From the NCBI GenBank assembly GCA_018417955.1, contig JACTVC010000018.1:372001-436000 (forward strand): DNA of 64,000 nucleotides. Direction: 5' to 3'. Positions within the stretch are counted from its first letter, which is position 1, and each line of letters begins with the position of its first letter. The notes beneath the pieces are model-generated. The model had not been told where the DNA came from and made no database searches. It was given only the letters and a program-made list of their open reading frames with translations. Shown in pieces: positions 1 through 11,819 of the stretch. Origin of the DNA: Laccaria trichodermophora (lineage: Eukaryota; Basidiomycota; Agaricomycetes; Agaricales; Hydnangiaceae). Position numbers and translations under genes: made by a program.

Positions 1-2079
1 CAACAAGACAAGAAAAATAGAAAACTTGACCCTAGATCACGCCCATTCATTTTTGTTGGCATTGATGACAGCACCAAAGGTTACTGTTATTGGAACAGCA
101 ACCAAATTTTAACTTCGCACAATGTTGTCTTCTCAAAAGACAACACAGAAATACATGAATATGATGACGTGGAAGTCCCAATCAATCGTCCTATGGAGAT
201 TGAGGGGGAGAATAGTCAATCGGACAATCTCCCATCAGACAATAAAATTCCTGATGAGAACATCAGTACTAATAATAGTACAATCACTGAAACTCTGAAG
301 CCATCAAAGATTCCACTCCCAACATGAGAAAAGTCTACACGCGTTGCAGAAAAATCACCATTCCATTACAGATTTTTAAATAATCCTGCAGCAAGAGGAC
401 CTCAGGAATGGCAGCATTAGGTACCAGTTCTCACAGAAGAGGAACCTAATTTTTTGCAAGACATGGAGACAACTTGTGATTATGCCATGCTTACAGAAAA
501 AGTGCTGAAAATGGATGATGATCCAAAAGATGTTGAAGAAGCCAGATCCTGTCCAGATTGGCCTGAATGGAAAAAGGCAATGGATGCAGAAATCCATCAA
601 TTGGAAAATCTAGGGACATACATCAAAGTTAAGATCCCTAAAGATAGAGTGGCTATCAACTGTAAATGGGTATTCCACCTAAAATGTGATGCAGAAGGCA
701 AAATCGTATGGCACAAAGCAAGATTAGTTGCCAAAGGTTTTTCACAGATCCCTGGAATTGATTTCTTTGAGACTTTTGTGCCAGTGATGTGCCTTGATAC
801 TTTACAGCTATTATTAGCTATTGCCACCACTTATGGATTAGTCACCCACGTTGTTGACATTGTGGGAGCCTACCTAAATGGTGAACTCAAAGAACAAATA
901 TACATGAGGCAAATCCCTGGATATGAGGATGGCACAGACTCAGTATTATTATTACAGAGAACACTCTATGGACTATGACAGTCCAGACATGTGTGGAATG
1001 AAAAATTAAACAAAACTTTCATTCAACTCGGTTTTACATGGCTATTCTCAGATCAATGTGTCTATATTAGGCACATTAGGAACAATGTTGTCATCATTGG
1101 AGTTCACGTTGATGACATGATAATTTTAGCTTCTGACGACAAAGCCATGGTAGAATTCAAGAAGGAATTCAGCCAAAAATTTGACATCTCAGACCTTGGA
1201 GAACTTAAACAAATTGTAGGATTTGAAGTTCAAAGAGATCTGAAGAAGGGCACAATACATCTAACCCAAACACAATATGTGGGAAAGATCTTGGACAGAT
1301 TTGGAATGACCAAATCAACACCTGTCAAAATGCCTCTGGACCCTAACATCAAATTAACTAAAAGTTCTGAAGGGGAGCATCACGAAATTCCGCAATATGC
1401 AGCAGCAATTGGCTCACTAATGTATGCGGCAATTGGCACACGACCTGACATTGCATATGCTGTACAACATCTAAGTCAATTTACAAGCAATCCAAGCCCT
1501 GCACACTGGAGTGCAATCAAATGTGTATTCAGATACTTAAACAGAACACTCAACTATGGAATAACCTATGGTGGTGGGAACTCTATTCCAATTTTAGAAG
1601 GGTATTCAGATGCAGATTGGGGAAATGATAATCTTGATCGCAAATCTGTATCGGGATATATTTTCTTATTCAGAAACACGCCCATATCATGGGCATCATG
1701 CAAACAGTGCACTGTCGCAGTATCTACAATGGAAGCAGAATATATGGCTGCAAGTCTAGCAACCTGTGAAGCAATATGGCTTCACACTTTATTGACAGAA
1801 ATTGGTTTATTACAGAATAAACCTACACTACTGAACATTGACAATCAATCTGCAATTGATTTCTCAAAGAATCAAGGATCACATTCAAAATCAAAGCATA
1901 TTGATATTCAACATCATTTCATATGTGAACGGCTTGGCGACAACTCTATCATAATAGAACACTGTGCATCAGAAGACAATTTAGCTGATGTATTTACTAA
2001 GGCGCTACTGCACCCAGACCACAAGAGATTTAGTTCTTGCATTGGCTTAAACACAGAGTTGAGGGGGAGTGTTGAATAG
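1..2079 (+). pseudogene. copia Pol polyprotein (integrase C-term, RT, RNase H), interrupted by stops
   Basis: A single frame (codons starting at base 1) runs across the whole interval with three internal stops: TGA at 325, TAG at 418 and TGA at 976. The reverse transcriptase core begins with the W-K-x-A-M-D-A-E segment near 570. It has the catalytic aspartates in VHVDDMI near 1105 and the L-Y-G-L segment just before the third stop. The RNase H part carries SDADWG near 1605 and STMEAEYMA near 1725, both standard copia signatures. The polyprotein ends inside the LTR. The reaction would be reverse transcription and integration of the element RNA, but this copy cannot make a full protein. Both TGA stops sit where an arginine CGA is plausible. 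Confidence 0.93.
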
Positions 2080-2282
2080 CCAAGGCAGACTGGCAACTCC
2101 GGTACACCAATGCCATGCGCACTTCGCACATGCACTTGTCTTATGAAGCATGTTCACGTTGTATGTAGTAATTTGTAGTACATTCTAGTTACATATGTTT
2201 GTAGTATATAAGGGGGACTGAGAGTCCCCGAATTCATTACCTTCTCACTTAACCACTACCCCTCATACTTGCTGCTCCAACA
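2070..2282 (+). repeat. 3' LTR of the copia element
   Basis: The 213-bp LTR starts with TGTTGAATAG directly after the purine tract GAGGGGGAG and ends with GCTCCAACA, giving the short inverted TGTTG/CAACA ends. A TATA-like GTATATAAGG lies near 2202. No second copy is in the window. Confidence 0.85.
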
Positions 2283-3536
2283 GGCATCACTACCTGAGAA
2301 AACTAGACTTCATGAAATATTCCAGAGTCTACTCAAGAGAAAAAACTATAATGATTTGCTGTGCGGTCTGAGATCCATGCACAGTACCTAATGATAGAGA
2401 GAAAATCAGTAAGCAGACCATTTGCCTCAGGTGAACTGATTGTGAAAACTGTTTATGGAAAATCCCACATACACATCAATACTGATGCATCATGTTGCCA
2501 CAATAGAGAAAACACTATGAAGACCTAGAAGAAGTCAGTTCAGTTGTGCCACACATAACTGAGCCACTTCAAACCTTTACTAAAAGCTATTATAAAATTG
2601 ACCCAACCTATTGGGCCATGCACAGACATGTAATTAAAAACAGAAAAGCTAGAATAATATAAAAAGGAGGATACATGCAGGCTGAAACACAAGGAATTAT
2701 CCCCTGTGTTGACCAGCTGTCGCACTCCCAGTAGCATCTGAGGTAGTGGATAAGCTTGTAATCAATTAAAAGGACTTTTCTTCACACAGACATAAGTAAT
2801 GTGTGCCTGGAACTAGTGTGTTAAGTGGGGATCACTAAGCTTTTGTAAGGTTGTCTTGTCAATTAGTAAGAGAGCTCTCTGCTACTTCTGAGGAATCCAA
2901 GTGAGCATGCTTGAAGAGTCTTTAAGGCTAGTTTGGATCAAATCAGAGGCATAATAAAAGCTCAAGGGAGTTACAAAAGTCTACAAAGCACAGTTTTCTT
3001 GTCATTTCTTCATATACAGTAAGAACATGATCCCAGAACATTGAGATAGTCCCAATAAAAGTCATTTCCCTTTGAAGACAAATAAATTTCAAAATTCTAT
3101 ACTTGTGCCCACACATAAAAACAATATCATTTGTTCCAAAAGGTCTATTAGACTTAGACAAGTGTTATAAAATATACAAAACTGTTTCCCTGAACTTCTA
3201 CTTAAGTTCTAACAAAACAAGTGTGGTAATTCTATTTACTGTATGAACCCGAACTCAAAGCACTGAGCATGTACCTGTGGTGATAAGTGTTTAAGATGTT
3301 TGTGTGTGTGTGTTGTTTAGGTGTTCATGCATCTTGTCAGCACATCTGATTGCACTTTCCTCACTCCCACATGTCACAGACTTCTCATCTGGAGCCCACT
3401 GTGAGGGTTCTCATTTGTTTTGTTTTTCAATTATACCTGAAAAGTTGTTTGAAAGCAGTTTTCAATTTATTTAAACATCAACCTAAGACCATATCTAGTT
3501 TCTGATACCAAGAACTAGCACCAAAAGTCATTTACA
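2283..3536. other. AT-rich spacer, no gene recognised
   Basis: I see no coding frame with family resemblance in this interval. It is AT-rich and CpG-poor like its neighbours and contains a short (TG)n run near 3300-3315. It may include the unrecognised 5' leader or LTR of the gypsy remnant that follows. Confidence 0.6.
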
Positions 3537-6300
3537 ATGGCAGCCATAAAAGTCAGAGAAACAGCCACATTTAAAAGAGCTAGAGAAAGTCCACAAGTAC
3601 CCATACCTCCTACACAGAAATCTAAACACATGGCTGAACCAGTTGTACAACATTATCTGTTAAGAAAAGACATACCTCCAAAACCTATACCCAGTTGACC
3701 TGCGAAAGCTGTTTGTCAACCTGACCCAAAACCTTTGAACTCAAAAGTCAGAAGAAACCCAATAATCATGCCTGACCCATTGGGTGCAAGCATAGAAGAA
3801 CCAGCCCCTACAGGTTGGTCTTCACACAGAACCATGCCATTACCTGGTTTGCAGGGAGCCCTGTTCTTTGATAAAGAAAAACCCATTGAGTTACTATGTT
3901 TCTTACACCAAATGGAAGATCTTCTCAAAGAATATGGTGTCAGTAGTGACATGGATAAAAAGAAGAAATTAGGCAAATATATGGATCAACAGACTGAATT
4001 TGAATGGAAAGCATTCAAAGAATTCAAGGATGGATCCTTTGCCAATTTTAAAAGAGCCTTAATTGAGGATTACCCTGATGCCCAAATGGCAGGAAAAGGT
4101 ACCTTAACTGCTCTAAAGAAAGGATGTAGAGAAAACAGTTGACTGGCAGAAAAGAACTACTCAGAGTTGAAAACTTTAACTCAAAGCTTTAGAGCACAAC
4201 AAAAATTGCTCATGGCACCACCAGTATTGATGAGTAACAGAGAATTAGTGGACATGTTTCTAGGTTGTCTGGGAGACTCTTTTGCACATCAAGTTATGGC
4301 CAGTTTAAATATTGAAAAAACTAGGGACTGAAAACAGAAAGGCAAAGAAGAAGTACTCACTGCTAGAAGACCAGAAGATCCATATGATATCATAGATGTT
4401 ATAGACATGGCAGAAACCATTGCTGGATGTCTTTGTGGATACTCCTGAAACTACCCCAGCCACACAAAAGCTGTATCAACTACTAGAATAGTCCAAGCAT
4501 GTGAATGGGAAATCAAAGTGGAGCATGATGAATTCAAAGAATTATGTAGTATTACTGCTCAGTTCCTTGATCAAATTAAAGTAGATCAAAAACAAAATTC
4601 AGAACTTTGTAATATGGTACAAAACACACAGATAGAAATGAAGAAACTCTTGGAGACTCTAGTTCACCAACAACCAAATATCAGTAACCCACAAAGCAAA
4701 GTGGTGAGTTATAAAATGACTTCAGATGGTTGTTGGTACTGTGATGAACCAGGCCATTATTACTTCCAATTGTCTACATAGAGAAGCACATGTAGCCCAG
4801 AAGAAAATAAAACTTCTTGGGAACCGAATGGATTTTATGCATAATAATACTGCAGTACCTAGAGGGAATGGCAAGAAATCCATTTGACAAATTGTCAAGG
4901 AAACTACTAGGCAAAACTCAACTCTACAAAATAATATGTTTGCAGAGCCTGGAGAAGTCCTTGGTCAAGAAGCTGTTGTCCCAGGTATAATCAGGCTACC
5001 AGATAGTAATAATGGAAATGAAATTTCCATTTTTACAAACCAAATGCGAGACACAAGGGATAATGTGATTCTCAACATGAATAACCAAGTGTTAAAACTA
5101 ACTGACATGCTTGCGAACCTTGTTACAAACCCCAGTAAAGCAAGGGATGTAGATGTGTCACAGTTTGCTGTAACCCATAGATCTCAAACTGAGACTCAGG
5201 GACAGTTGGGAAACTAAAGAGTCTGATGAAGGAGCCTCCTAGTGTTTAAAGGTTCAGTCCATAGGACTGCAAAAAACTGGTGGACCAAATTGAACTGGAC
5301 CATGGTCCAGTATTTTTTTCAGTTGCAGTTGCCCAAATTTGGGGTTGGTCCAGTTGCCAGTTGCCTCATTTCAAAAATCTATTAAAACCATTCAAAAACC
5401 AGTTTTAATTGGTTGCAACTGGTTAAACGGTCATGTGCATTACATAGCCTTGTAACCACATTTATTACCTTTAATTGGGTTTTTGTTCATCAAAAATGGT
5501 TAAGAACTGAGAAAGATATAACCAAATCCATTTTGGAATAAATATTTGTTTGTGCAGAATGACTTTAATTCTAATTCACTCAAATTTTGATCATTTTGCT
5601 TGATTCAATTTTTGGATATTGAGACTATAAGTATGAAAATATGCTCACCATGTATCAATGCATGGTATGCAGCAAATAATTTACAGTTGCCACATTAAAT
5701 TTTGCCCAAGTCTTTAAAAGATGTAATTCAGTTTCAGTCATAGCTATGTCAAATCTTCATCAAATCTCTTACAAATTGGTAGAATGATGGATATTTACAT
5801 GCTTTACTATGTTGTATGACCCATTTATTTTTTATAGTAATAATGATTGAGATATAAATGGTTTATATTGGCATGATAAATTATATACAAAAAAACTGGT
5901 CTGGATTGGTATAAAATGGTTCCATAGACTGCAAAAAAACTGGTCCTAGGTGGTTCAGTTCAGTTCCAACTTCCCTCAATATTCGAGTCAGTCCTGGACT
6001 GGTTGCAGTCCACAGTTGCATGTTTTAGGGGCAAAAAGCCAGACTGAACTGAACTTCTAAACACTAGAGCCTCCCAGTAAAGCTAAACCCAATGCTGGAG
6101 AACAAAAGGCACCAGAGGACGCACCAAAGAAAAGGGGTAGGAAAGTTGTGATTATCAAAGAATCAGAGGAAGAGGAAACTCCTCCCAAGAAACCAGAAAT
6201 TCTCAACAGACCAAAGAAAACTTTGAAAAATAATCAAAAATTGCTTGAAAGAAATGATGAAGCTGAGGATCCTAATACAAGGCAATACTTATCACTCCCC
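3537..6300 (+). pseudogene. Ty3/gypsy-type Gag remnant, interrupted by a hAT MITE
   Basis: A frame from ATG 3537 reads a fungal retrotransposon Gag: a capsid-like stretch at about 3860-4310 (F-D-K-E-K-P-I-E-L, then FANFKRALIEDYPDA), then an acidic helical linker, then a zinc knuckle CWYCDEPGH near 4731. The last knuckle cysteine is in the next frame, so a one-base shift lies near 4765-4770. Four in-frame stops, all TGA, lie at 3696, 4140, 4329 and 4446. Coding sense resumes at 4780-5215. It is then cut by the MITE at 5240-6066 and continues after it into a K/E-rich stretch to about 6290. No protease or polymerase follows. Family assignment rests on domain order and motif style. Confidence 0.8.
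5240..6066. mobile_element. hAT-type MITE, 827 bp, with 8-bp target duplication
   Basis: The element starts TAGTGTTTAAAGGTTCAGT and ends with the near-inverse ACTGAACTTCTAAACACTA. It is flanked by a perfect 8-bp direct repeat GAGCCTCC at 5232-5239 and 6067-6074. An 8-bp duplication with TAG-type ends is the hAT signature. There is no transposase. Removing it in thought rejoins one Lys/Pro-rich gypsy frame, so it inserted after the retrotransposon. Confidence 0.93.
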
Positions 6301-6617
6301 CACCTATTCCTACTAGACTTCAACAAAATTTCCAAAAAGGCATTTTTACATTCCCTTCCTACTGGACTCCCACTAGACTCCAACTGAACTTAAACAAAGT
6401 AGATGAAATGCCCCAGACATTGGATTCCTACTGGAATATCAATTTCAATGTATTATCAAGTCAGAACTTCAAATTTCTATACAAAATTCATTGAAACAAA
6501 TATTGTATTGTGTAATGATAACTATTTACAGAAAGATATTCTACTGATGTAATTATGGGAGGGAGGGAGTGATGGAGGAATTTATGGAGGGAGAGTGCTA
6601 TGGAAGGAGGGGGAGTG

Positions 6618-7169
6618 TAGTGTTTGAAAGTCCAGTTAGGTTAGGTTATTGGGTGCCCAGGGGCTCTAACTGAGACCAATACTGGTTAGGGTGAGTTCCC
6701 AGACCCAAAATAACCTAACTGGACCAAAGATAACCAACCAAAACCAGTTAGTTGCAGTTACTAACCAGTTGGGACTGAAAAATAGAAAATTGATTGAAAC
6801 AGCATATATTTCTCATATTCCTTGCAGTAAACATTATTGCCATGCATCGTAGCTTTAAAATGAGCCCAAGAACGCTAAATTTGGTGAAGAATTGACAATT
6901 TTATGATGATATTCTTGAAAATCTACTATTCTGGATGATATTTTCAATAACTCAGTCAAATCTTTAGCATTTTTCACATTCCTAGGTGTGTTTTGAAGGG
7001 GTATATCAGGGCCAGTTATAACCATTTTTTTACAGTTAGTTAACTGCATAATAACCGGTTATTTACTTTTGAAATGGATTAACCCTAACTGCAGTTAGGT
7101 TAGTTTTGCAGTTAGGTCCAGTCCAGTCTCAGTTATTTTCTAGTTAACTAACCTAACTTCCAAACACTA
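6618..7169. mobile_element. second hAT-type MITE, 552 bp, with 8-bp target duplication
   Basis: The ends are TAGTGTTTGAAAGTCCAG and the inverse CTAACTTCCAAACACTA. A perfect 8-bp duplication GGGGAGTG lies at 6610-6617 and 7170-7177. Its terminal octamer TAGTGTTT is shared with the MITE at 5240-6066, so both probably use one transposase source. It sits in a GA-rich tract of the larger element. Confidence 0.93.
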
Positions 7170-7184
7170 GGGGAGTGAGTGAAG

Positions 7185-7670
7185 TGAAATGATGGAAAGG
7201 GGAGGGGGGAGAGAGGTGGAGGGAGGAAGAGAGAGAGGGATGGAAAGAGGGAGGGAGGGAGGGAGAGGAGGACAGAGAGGAGACAGGGAGGAGGATTTGA
7301 GGGGGAAGAAGTGAAGGGAGCTCATCATGAGTGAGTGCTTGTCATCTGTGAGTATGGGCAGCTGCTTTGTGTTGGCAGGCAATGGCAGCAGTCATCATTT
7401 GGGGGTGCTGGATATTTTTCATGGGCAGCAGCTGTCATTTGTGGGCACTGGGTGTTTTTTGTAGGTAGTGGCAGTTGTTGTTTGTGGGTGTTGGGTGTTT
7501 GTTGTGGGCAACAGTTGTCGTTTGTGGGTGCTGGGCATTTTTCATGGGCAGTGGTTGTTGATTGTGGGTGGTGGTTGTTCTTTGTGGGTGGTGGGTATTT
7601 TTTTGTGGGTGGTGGGCATCATTTGTGGGCAAGGGGGCCCTGGGATGTCGACCCGTGACCTGAGGTAGGT
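7185..7670. repeat. GA-rich then GT-rich low-complexity tract
   Basis: From 7185 to 7310 the strand is almost pure purine with many GGGAGG units. From 7380 to 7660 it is built of irregular GTGGGTGNTGGNTGTT units of about 27-36 bp. The Gly/Trp/Val-rich frames here are shadows of the repeat and not genes. Confidence 0.8.
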
Positions 7671-8789
7671 GGGGGGGGGGACCTCCGGCAGGCCTTAAAA
7701 AATTTTAGTATATAAGCTTCGAAAATCTATATTCGGGGCCCTGTAGCAACGCTAGATGCATCAGTGGCACCTCCAATGCAGTTGAACGGTTGATAACTTA
7801 CCATGGAAGTCAGTGTGTAGAAATGAAAAATCTGTTGTCCCTCCCACTTTTCTTGCTCAGCTCAGACTTGCATGGCAAAAGTAAATGTGAAAAGAAAGCT
7901 GGATTTGTACACCTAAAAAGGGAGCAGTGATTCATTTCAAGGTTCATGTGTTCATGGCCCACCAGCCGAAAATTTCTTCAAAGAAAAACATACCCTTTTT
8001 GGATGAAAACATACCTTATTTAGAAGGAGCGATGGGGGGGGGATGTCACTGATGGCTTACAAAAAAAAATCTACCCCATGTTGTTTCTGAGATCCTGGGG
8101 CCCCCTTGTTTGTGGGTGTTTTGTGGTCTAGTTCATCATTTGTCATTCAGTGCCACATTGGTGACATGGCACCTGGTTTGTGTGAGAACTAAAGGGGTGG
8201 GGGAGAGGGTAGCAAGCTCACCTGAGCTCACTGTCAGTGCCTCCATCCATTTGTATGTGCTGGTATTTGGTGTCATTGCATGGGCATTGTTCTTGTTCAT
8301 TGTCTTTGCTTGCATTTTGCAGTTGCTGGGGGGTCATCATGGCTTTGCAGAGTGTGCATTGACAGGCATGGTGTATGTCAATGGGTGGCAGAAGCAGTGG
8401 ATGGTGTGCGGTGGTTGTCAATGTGTTGTTGATGGGTGGTGGTTGCAAGGAAGAGTGGGTTGAGGGTTTGGGCAGAATTTCCATGAATAGAATTTGCCAA
8501 TGTTTGTTCTGGGAAAGCAGCTTAGCTGTAGGTATGTGTAGGTTAAAGTACATACCCATAGTAATGCCTTCATGGTCCAGATGTTTGAGTGTTTACTTTA
8601 ATTGTGGTACCTCAATGCTAAGGTTGAGCATTTGATTTCCGATGTTGCGCTTTTATTTTTTATATTATCTTAATAACAATAACAGTGACAAACTGTGGTC
8701 CCACTAGACTCCTTGTACTAGACTCCACTATACCCATTCCTTAGCAATCCACAAGTCCTAGTTGTTTGGGACCATTCCAGTAGGAATTT

Positions 8790-9436
8790 ACAGTTGCAGA
8801 CAAGCAAAGTCATCTAAAAATATTAACTTTTTTTTAAAGCCAGAAAATAGTCGGAATCGATGCAGATTCATGAGAGCTTTCCAGCCATACCACTTTCATC
8901 AAATTCTATTGAGCCGATCCCTTGGAAATCACCAAAATAAGGTTTTTCTGCCTCAAAATATTGGTGGACCCTAAATTTCACCCAAAAATCATGAAAAATA
9001 GTGCAATCAACTCCTTTTGATGAAAGGGTTATGATCCCATAAAAATTAGCAACTTTTATTGATCCATTTCAGGTAAATAAATTCATTGATAGTTGCCAAA
9101 AATGGTAATTGATTAGTGATCAACCATACCTATCTCCACTCAGACCCCTCCAGAGTCCCTGATCTATGGTCAGTCTTCTTGTTAGAATTTCTGTGACTTT
9201 TTGTTAGATGCTATCAAGAATTTTACTCCACAACCAATGAGATTTGAGTAGTTTTGGTCATCAAGGACCCTGAATTGAGGCAAAAATTTGGTGGACCCAA
9301 TTTCTCATAGGAAAAACTTCGGAGGTGTGTTTTTCAACATATTTCAACAAGCTGGCCATGATCCTGAAGTTTGGTGTCATTTTATCCAGCCATTCCTGTG
9401 CTACCAAATTAAATGACTTTGCTTGTCTGCAACTGT
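8790..9436. repeat. 647-bp fold-back unit with 24-bp perfect inverted ends
   Basis: The 24 bases at 8790-8813 (starting ACAGTTGCAGAC) recur exactly inverted at 9413-9436. The AT-rich sequence between them has no coding frame. It lies just inside the right end of the larger inverted-repeat element and may be an internal palindromic domain or a small nested MITE. No target duplication was found. Confidence 0.7.
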
Positions 9437-10000
9437 ACTAGGACTCCACTAGGACTGGGACACAAAATTTGTATGGTGATCAGCCAACATAAAAGTTGTC
9501 CCAGTCCTAGTCCAGTCCAGTAGGAATAGGTGGAGGAGTGTAAAGAGCTCCCTTGGACAGCCCTTCTGTGAGCATACTAGCTCTTGTATCATCATGTTCA
9601 TTATTTGTCATGTTGCTGTATTAATCCAATACATATTGTTATTGAACTTGAACTTTCCCTTGTCATGTAAGGTCAGACTAACTGGCCTAGCCTTACATTG
9701 CTTGGCCAACCTACTGACCCTTATATTGTGTTGTATACCCATCTCAAGTTGGTCTACATTATATTGTAAAAAATAATATTCAAAGTATATATTCATGTCC
9801 CAAGTTGGTGTGTTTCTACTGACCTCAATGTAATTTGGTCATATCCCGCCAACTTGGGCACAATCTTGTCATATTTTTGTCAGCTAGCAGGCAATACAAG
9901 GTGCATAGGAATCTGACAAACCTTGTTGACCTTGTGGACATTACCTTGTCAGATAAGGGCTGGTAAGAAAAATGTTGTTTTGCTGATGCCACTCTGCAGA

Positions 10001-10071
10001 TCATTAAACAGCACCACCTGCTCACTCCAAATCTCAGGTGGCAGCTGTCCATAAACAACTGCACACTTCAT
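10001..10071 (-). pseudogene. captured fragment of the SUV3 helicase gene
   Basis: These 71 bases match 16666-16736, inside the SUV3 coding exon, at 65 of 71 positions without gaps and on the same strand. Four of the six differences are CpG in the gene and CpA or TpG here. Translated, it gives the MKCAVVYG and LPPEI segments of the helicase domain. It has no surrounding helicase sequence, so it is a displaced fragment. Confidence 0.85.
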
Positions 10072-10282
10072 CTGACAACTTGATCATCACTGTAGATTGA
10101 GACTGCTTTAAGTTTAGCCACCCTGGCATACTTATCTGGCATTGAGTACAGCCAAAAATCATGTATGATTGGGCTGGTGTAGTGAAGGAAGTTTTTTTTT
10201 TCTATTTTTAGGCAGGAAAGGATATGCAGTTTTCAATAGACAAAACATCAAGGAAATGATATCACATGCAGGCTCTGAGCCA

Positions 10283-11717
10283 TTACCAGACAGCATCAAG
10301 CAATTGCAACAAGCAATGCATTTCCACCCTCTGAGAGGGCTCATAATCCCAGCATCTTTCCATGACTTCCCAACAGCTGCTTTCATGGGGAAAGGAGGGA
10401 TAAAGCTTTCGATCCAATTTTTTTTTCCATATGGTAGCATTTGCAGCCTGATATTCATTCATATACCAAAATGGTGGCTTTCCTGTAAGAGTCTAGAATA
10501 AGATGTTAAGTATATAGATAAAAAGGATGGGAGCCAAGTGATAAAAAAAGCGAACCTCAAGCATAACCATGCCAAAGCACCAAACATCGGCTGTCCAAGT
10601 AAGTGCCTTTGTGGATCGAACATTGTCTTCAGCTGTTAGAACCTCTGGAGGCAAGTGTCTATCCATCTAGTTTAGTATCTAGATCATGTGGGAAAACAAG
10701 TCTCCCTACTAACCGATGCATACTATGACTAATCAAAGGCTCATAGGCTCCTTCCCCAAGTACTCTAGAGCTAGTAGAGATCTTTATAAGCGGCGTGAGC
10801 TTGCCATCTGAAAGTTCAAGGAGAACTTTGGTCTGTTTCAATCAAAATAGAGATTTCTTTTTGCTAGTGATGGAAATGAGAAGTAGCATCCTTACCATCT
10901 TCAAGTCACTGTGGATCACACCTCTTTCATGCAAATAAGAAAGTCCACTTGCAATTCCTTTGACCTAAAGAAATTGAGCTTGAGTGGCAACACCAATCAT
11001 GGCATCAAGGAAACCCTCACAATTGCTAGCCTGTCACCTCCAGTTCCAGAAGAAGCAAAAAAAGCATGGAGATTGCCAAAAGTGCAGTATGGTGTCACAA
11101 TGCCAGTAGAGGGGATCACTGGGTCATCAACCAGTCCAAAGAAGGGCAATATATTTGGATGCTGGAGAGGTGCCCATACATGACATATAATTTGCAGCAT
11201 CTGATAATTTGAGTTAAATGAGAATTTGAAACAGAGAGCCCTATTGACTTGCATTTGAATATTGGTGCTTGGCAAATTCTGATTCTGATTCTAAATGGCA
11301 TCGAAAGACTTCGACGGCCACCTTGATGCATGACATTGTCTGTGAGCTGGGCCAAGGAACACTGTAAACATGAACGGTACGCACAGCAACTTCATCTTGG
11401 CCTGGGATTGCTTTGCAAGCCCTCACTCCAACATGTAAGAGATCTACACAACCACGAAAAATCCCAGTGTATATATCTGTGTGAGCACCACAAAACTTGG
11501 GAAATTGAGTGGTAATGTCTATCTCCCCATCTGAACATTGCAGATGACAAGTTTCTGGAATTTTCACAATGTCTTTCACCTTTGGAGCATCAACGATGTG
11601 CTTAAGTCTTGTTGGGTGGTCATCTGGCATGGGCAGCACCAATGTTATTACCAGAATTCTGGGATGAATGGTTTGAAACTTACTGAGCTGCATGTGAGCA
11701 AGGTCAGGTGGGGACAA
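10283..11717 (-). pseudogene. TKL-like protein kinase gene, degenerate or pseudokinase
   Basis: Kinase subdomains appear in order on the minus strand, across frame changes that look like small introns. They are VAVEVFR (beta-3 strand, 11310 region), HPNILPFFGLVDDP (11130-11170), GIASGLSYLHERGVIHSDLK (10900-10970), RVLGEGAY, then HLPPEVL and DVWCFGM (10580-10660), and the C-lobe TGKPPFW and MERCWDYEPSQR (10310-10480), ending at TAA 10283. The HSDLK catalytic loop is present. The usual beta-3 lysine is Glu, and the DFG segment reads IST-S and is two residues short. An active kinase would need both, so this is a pseudokinase or a decaying gene. Similar tyrosine-kinase-like genes are abundant in agarics. 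Confidence 0.72.
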
Positions 11718-11819
11718 ATAAATAGTTCCTGTTTACAAAATCCAGTCAGCTGAACTTCTCAACCATTTGTCTCTAAGGCAACCTTTACTGTCCAAAACGA
11801 TGTCAAAAGTCTCTTGAAT

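Larger units (their letters stand above)
1..2282 (+). mobile_element. Ty1/copia LTR retrotransposon, 3' part
   Basis: The window opens inside a copia element. In order it shows the end of the integrase, the reverse transcriptase and RNase H, then a polypurine tract at about 2061-2069 and a short 3' LTR. The integrase before reverse transcriptase order and the RNase H endings place it in Ty1/copia. The 5' LTR and Gag lie outside the window, so the target duplication cannot be tested. The copy is dead: three stops interrupt the polyprotein frame. Confidence 0.93.
6293..9540. mobile_element. large non-autonomous inverted-repeat element (CACTA-like candidate)
   Basis: The left end reads CACTCCCCCACCTATTCC and the right end is its near inverse, GGAATAGGTGGAGGAGTG. 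Both are followed internally by many copies of a motif like CCTACTAGACTCCA or its inverse (6305-6440, 8700-8790, 9430-9520), that is, subterminal repeats. Ends starting CACT plus subterminal repeats recall EnSpm/CACTA elements. However, the flanking triplets TAT and TAA do not match perfectly and no transposase is present, so the superfamily is only a guess. It hosts a hAT MITE and low-complexity tracts. Confidence 0.5.

Noticed and set aside
7335..8635. Gly/Trp/Val-rich ORFs
   Set aside because: They arise from GT-rich repeats and have no family resemblance.
6293..9540. Firm CACTA assignment
   Set aside because: Flanking triplets do not match and there is no transposase; kept only as a candidate.
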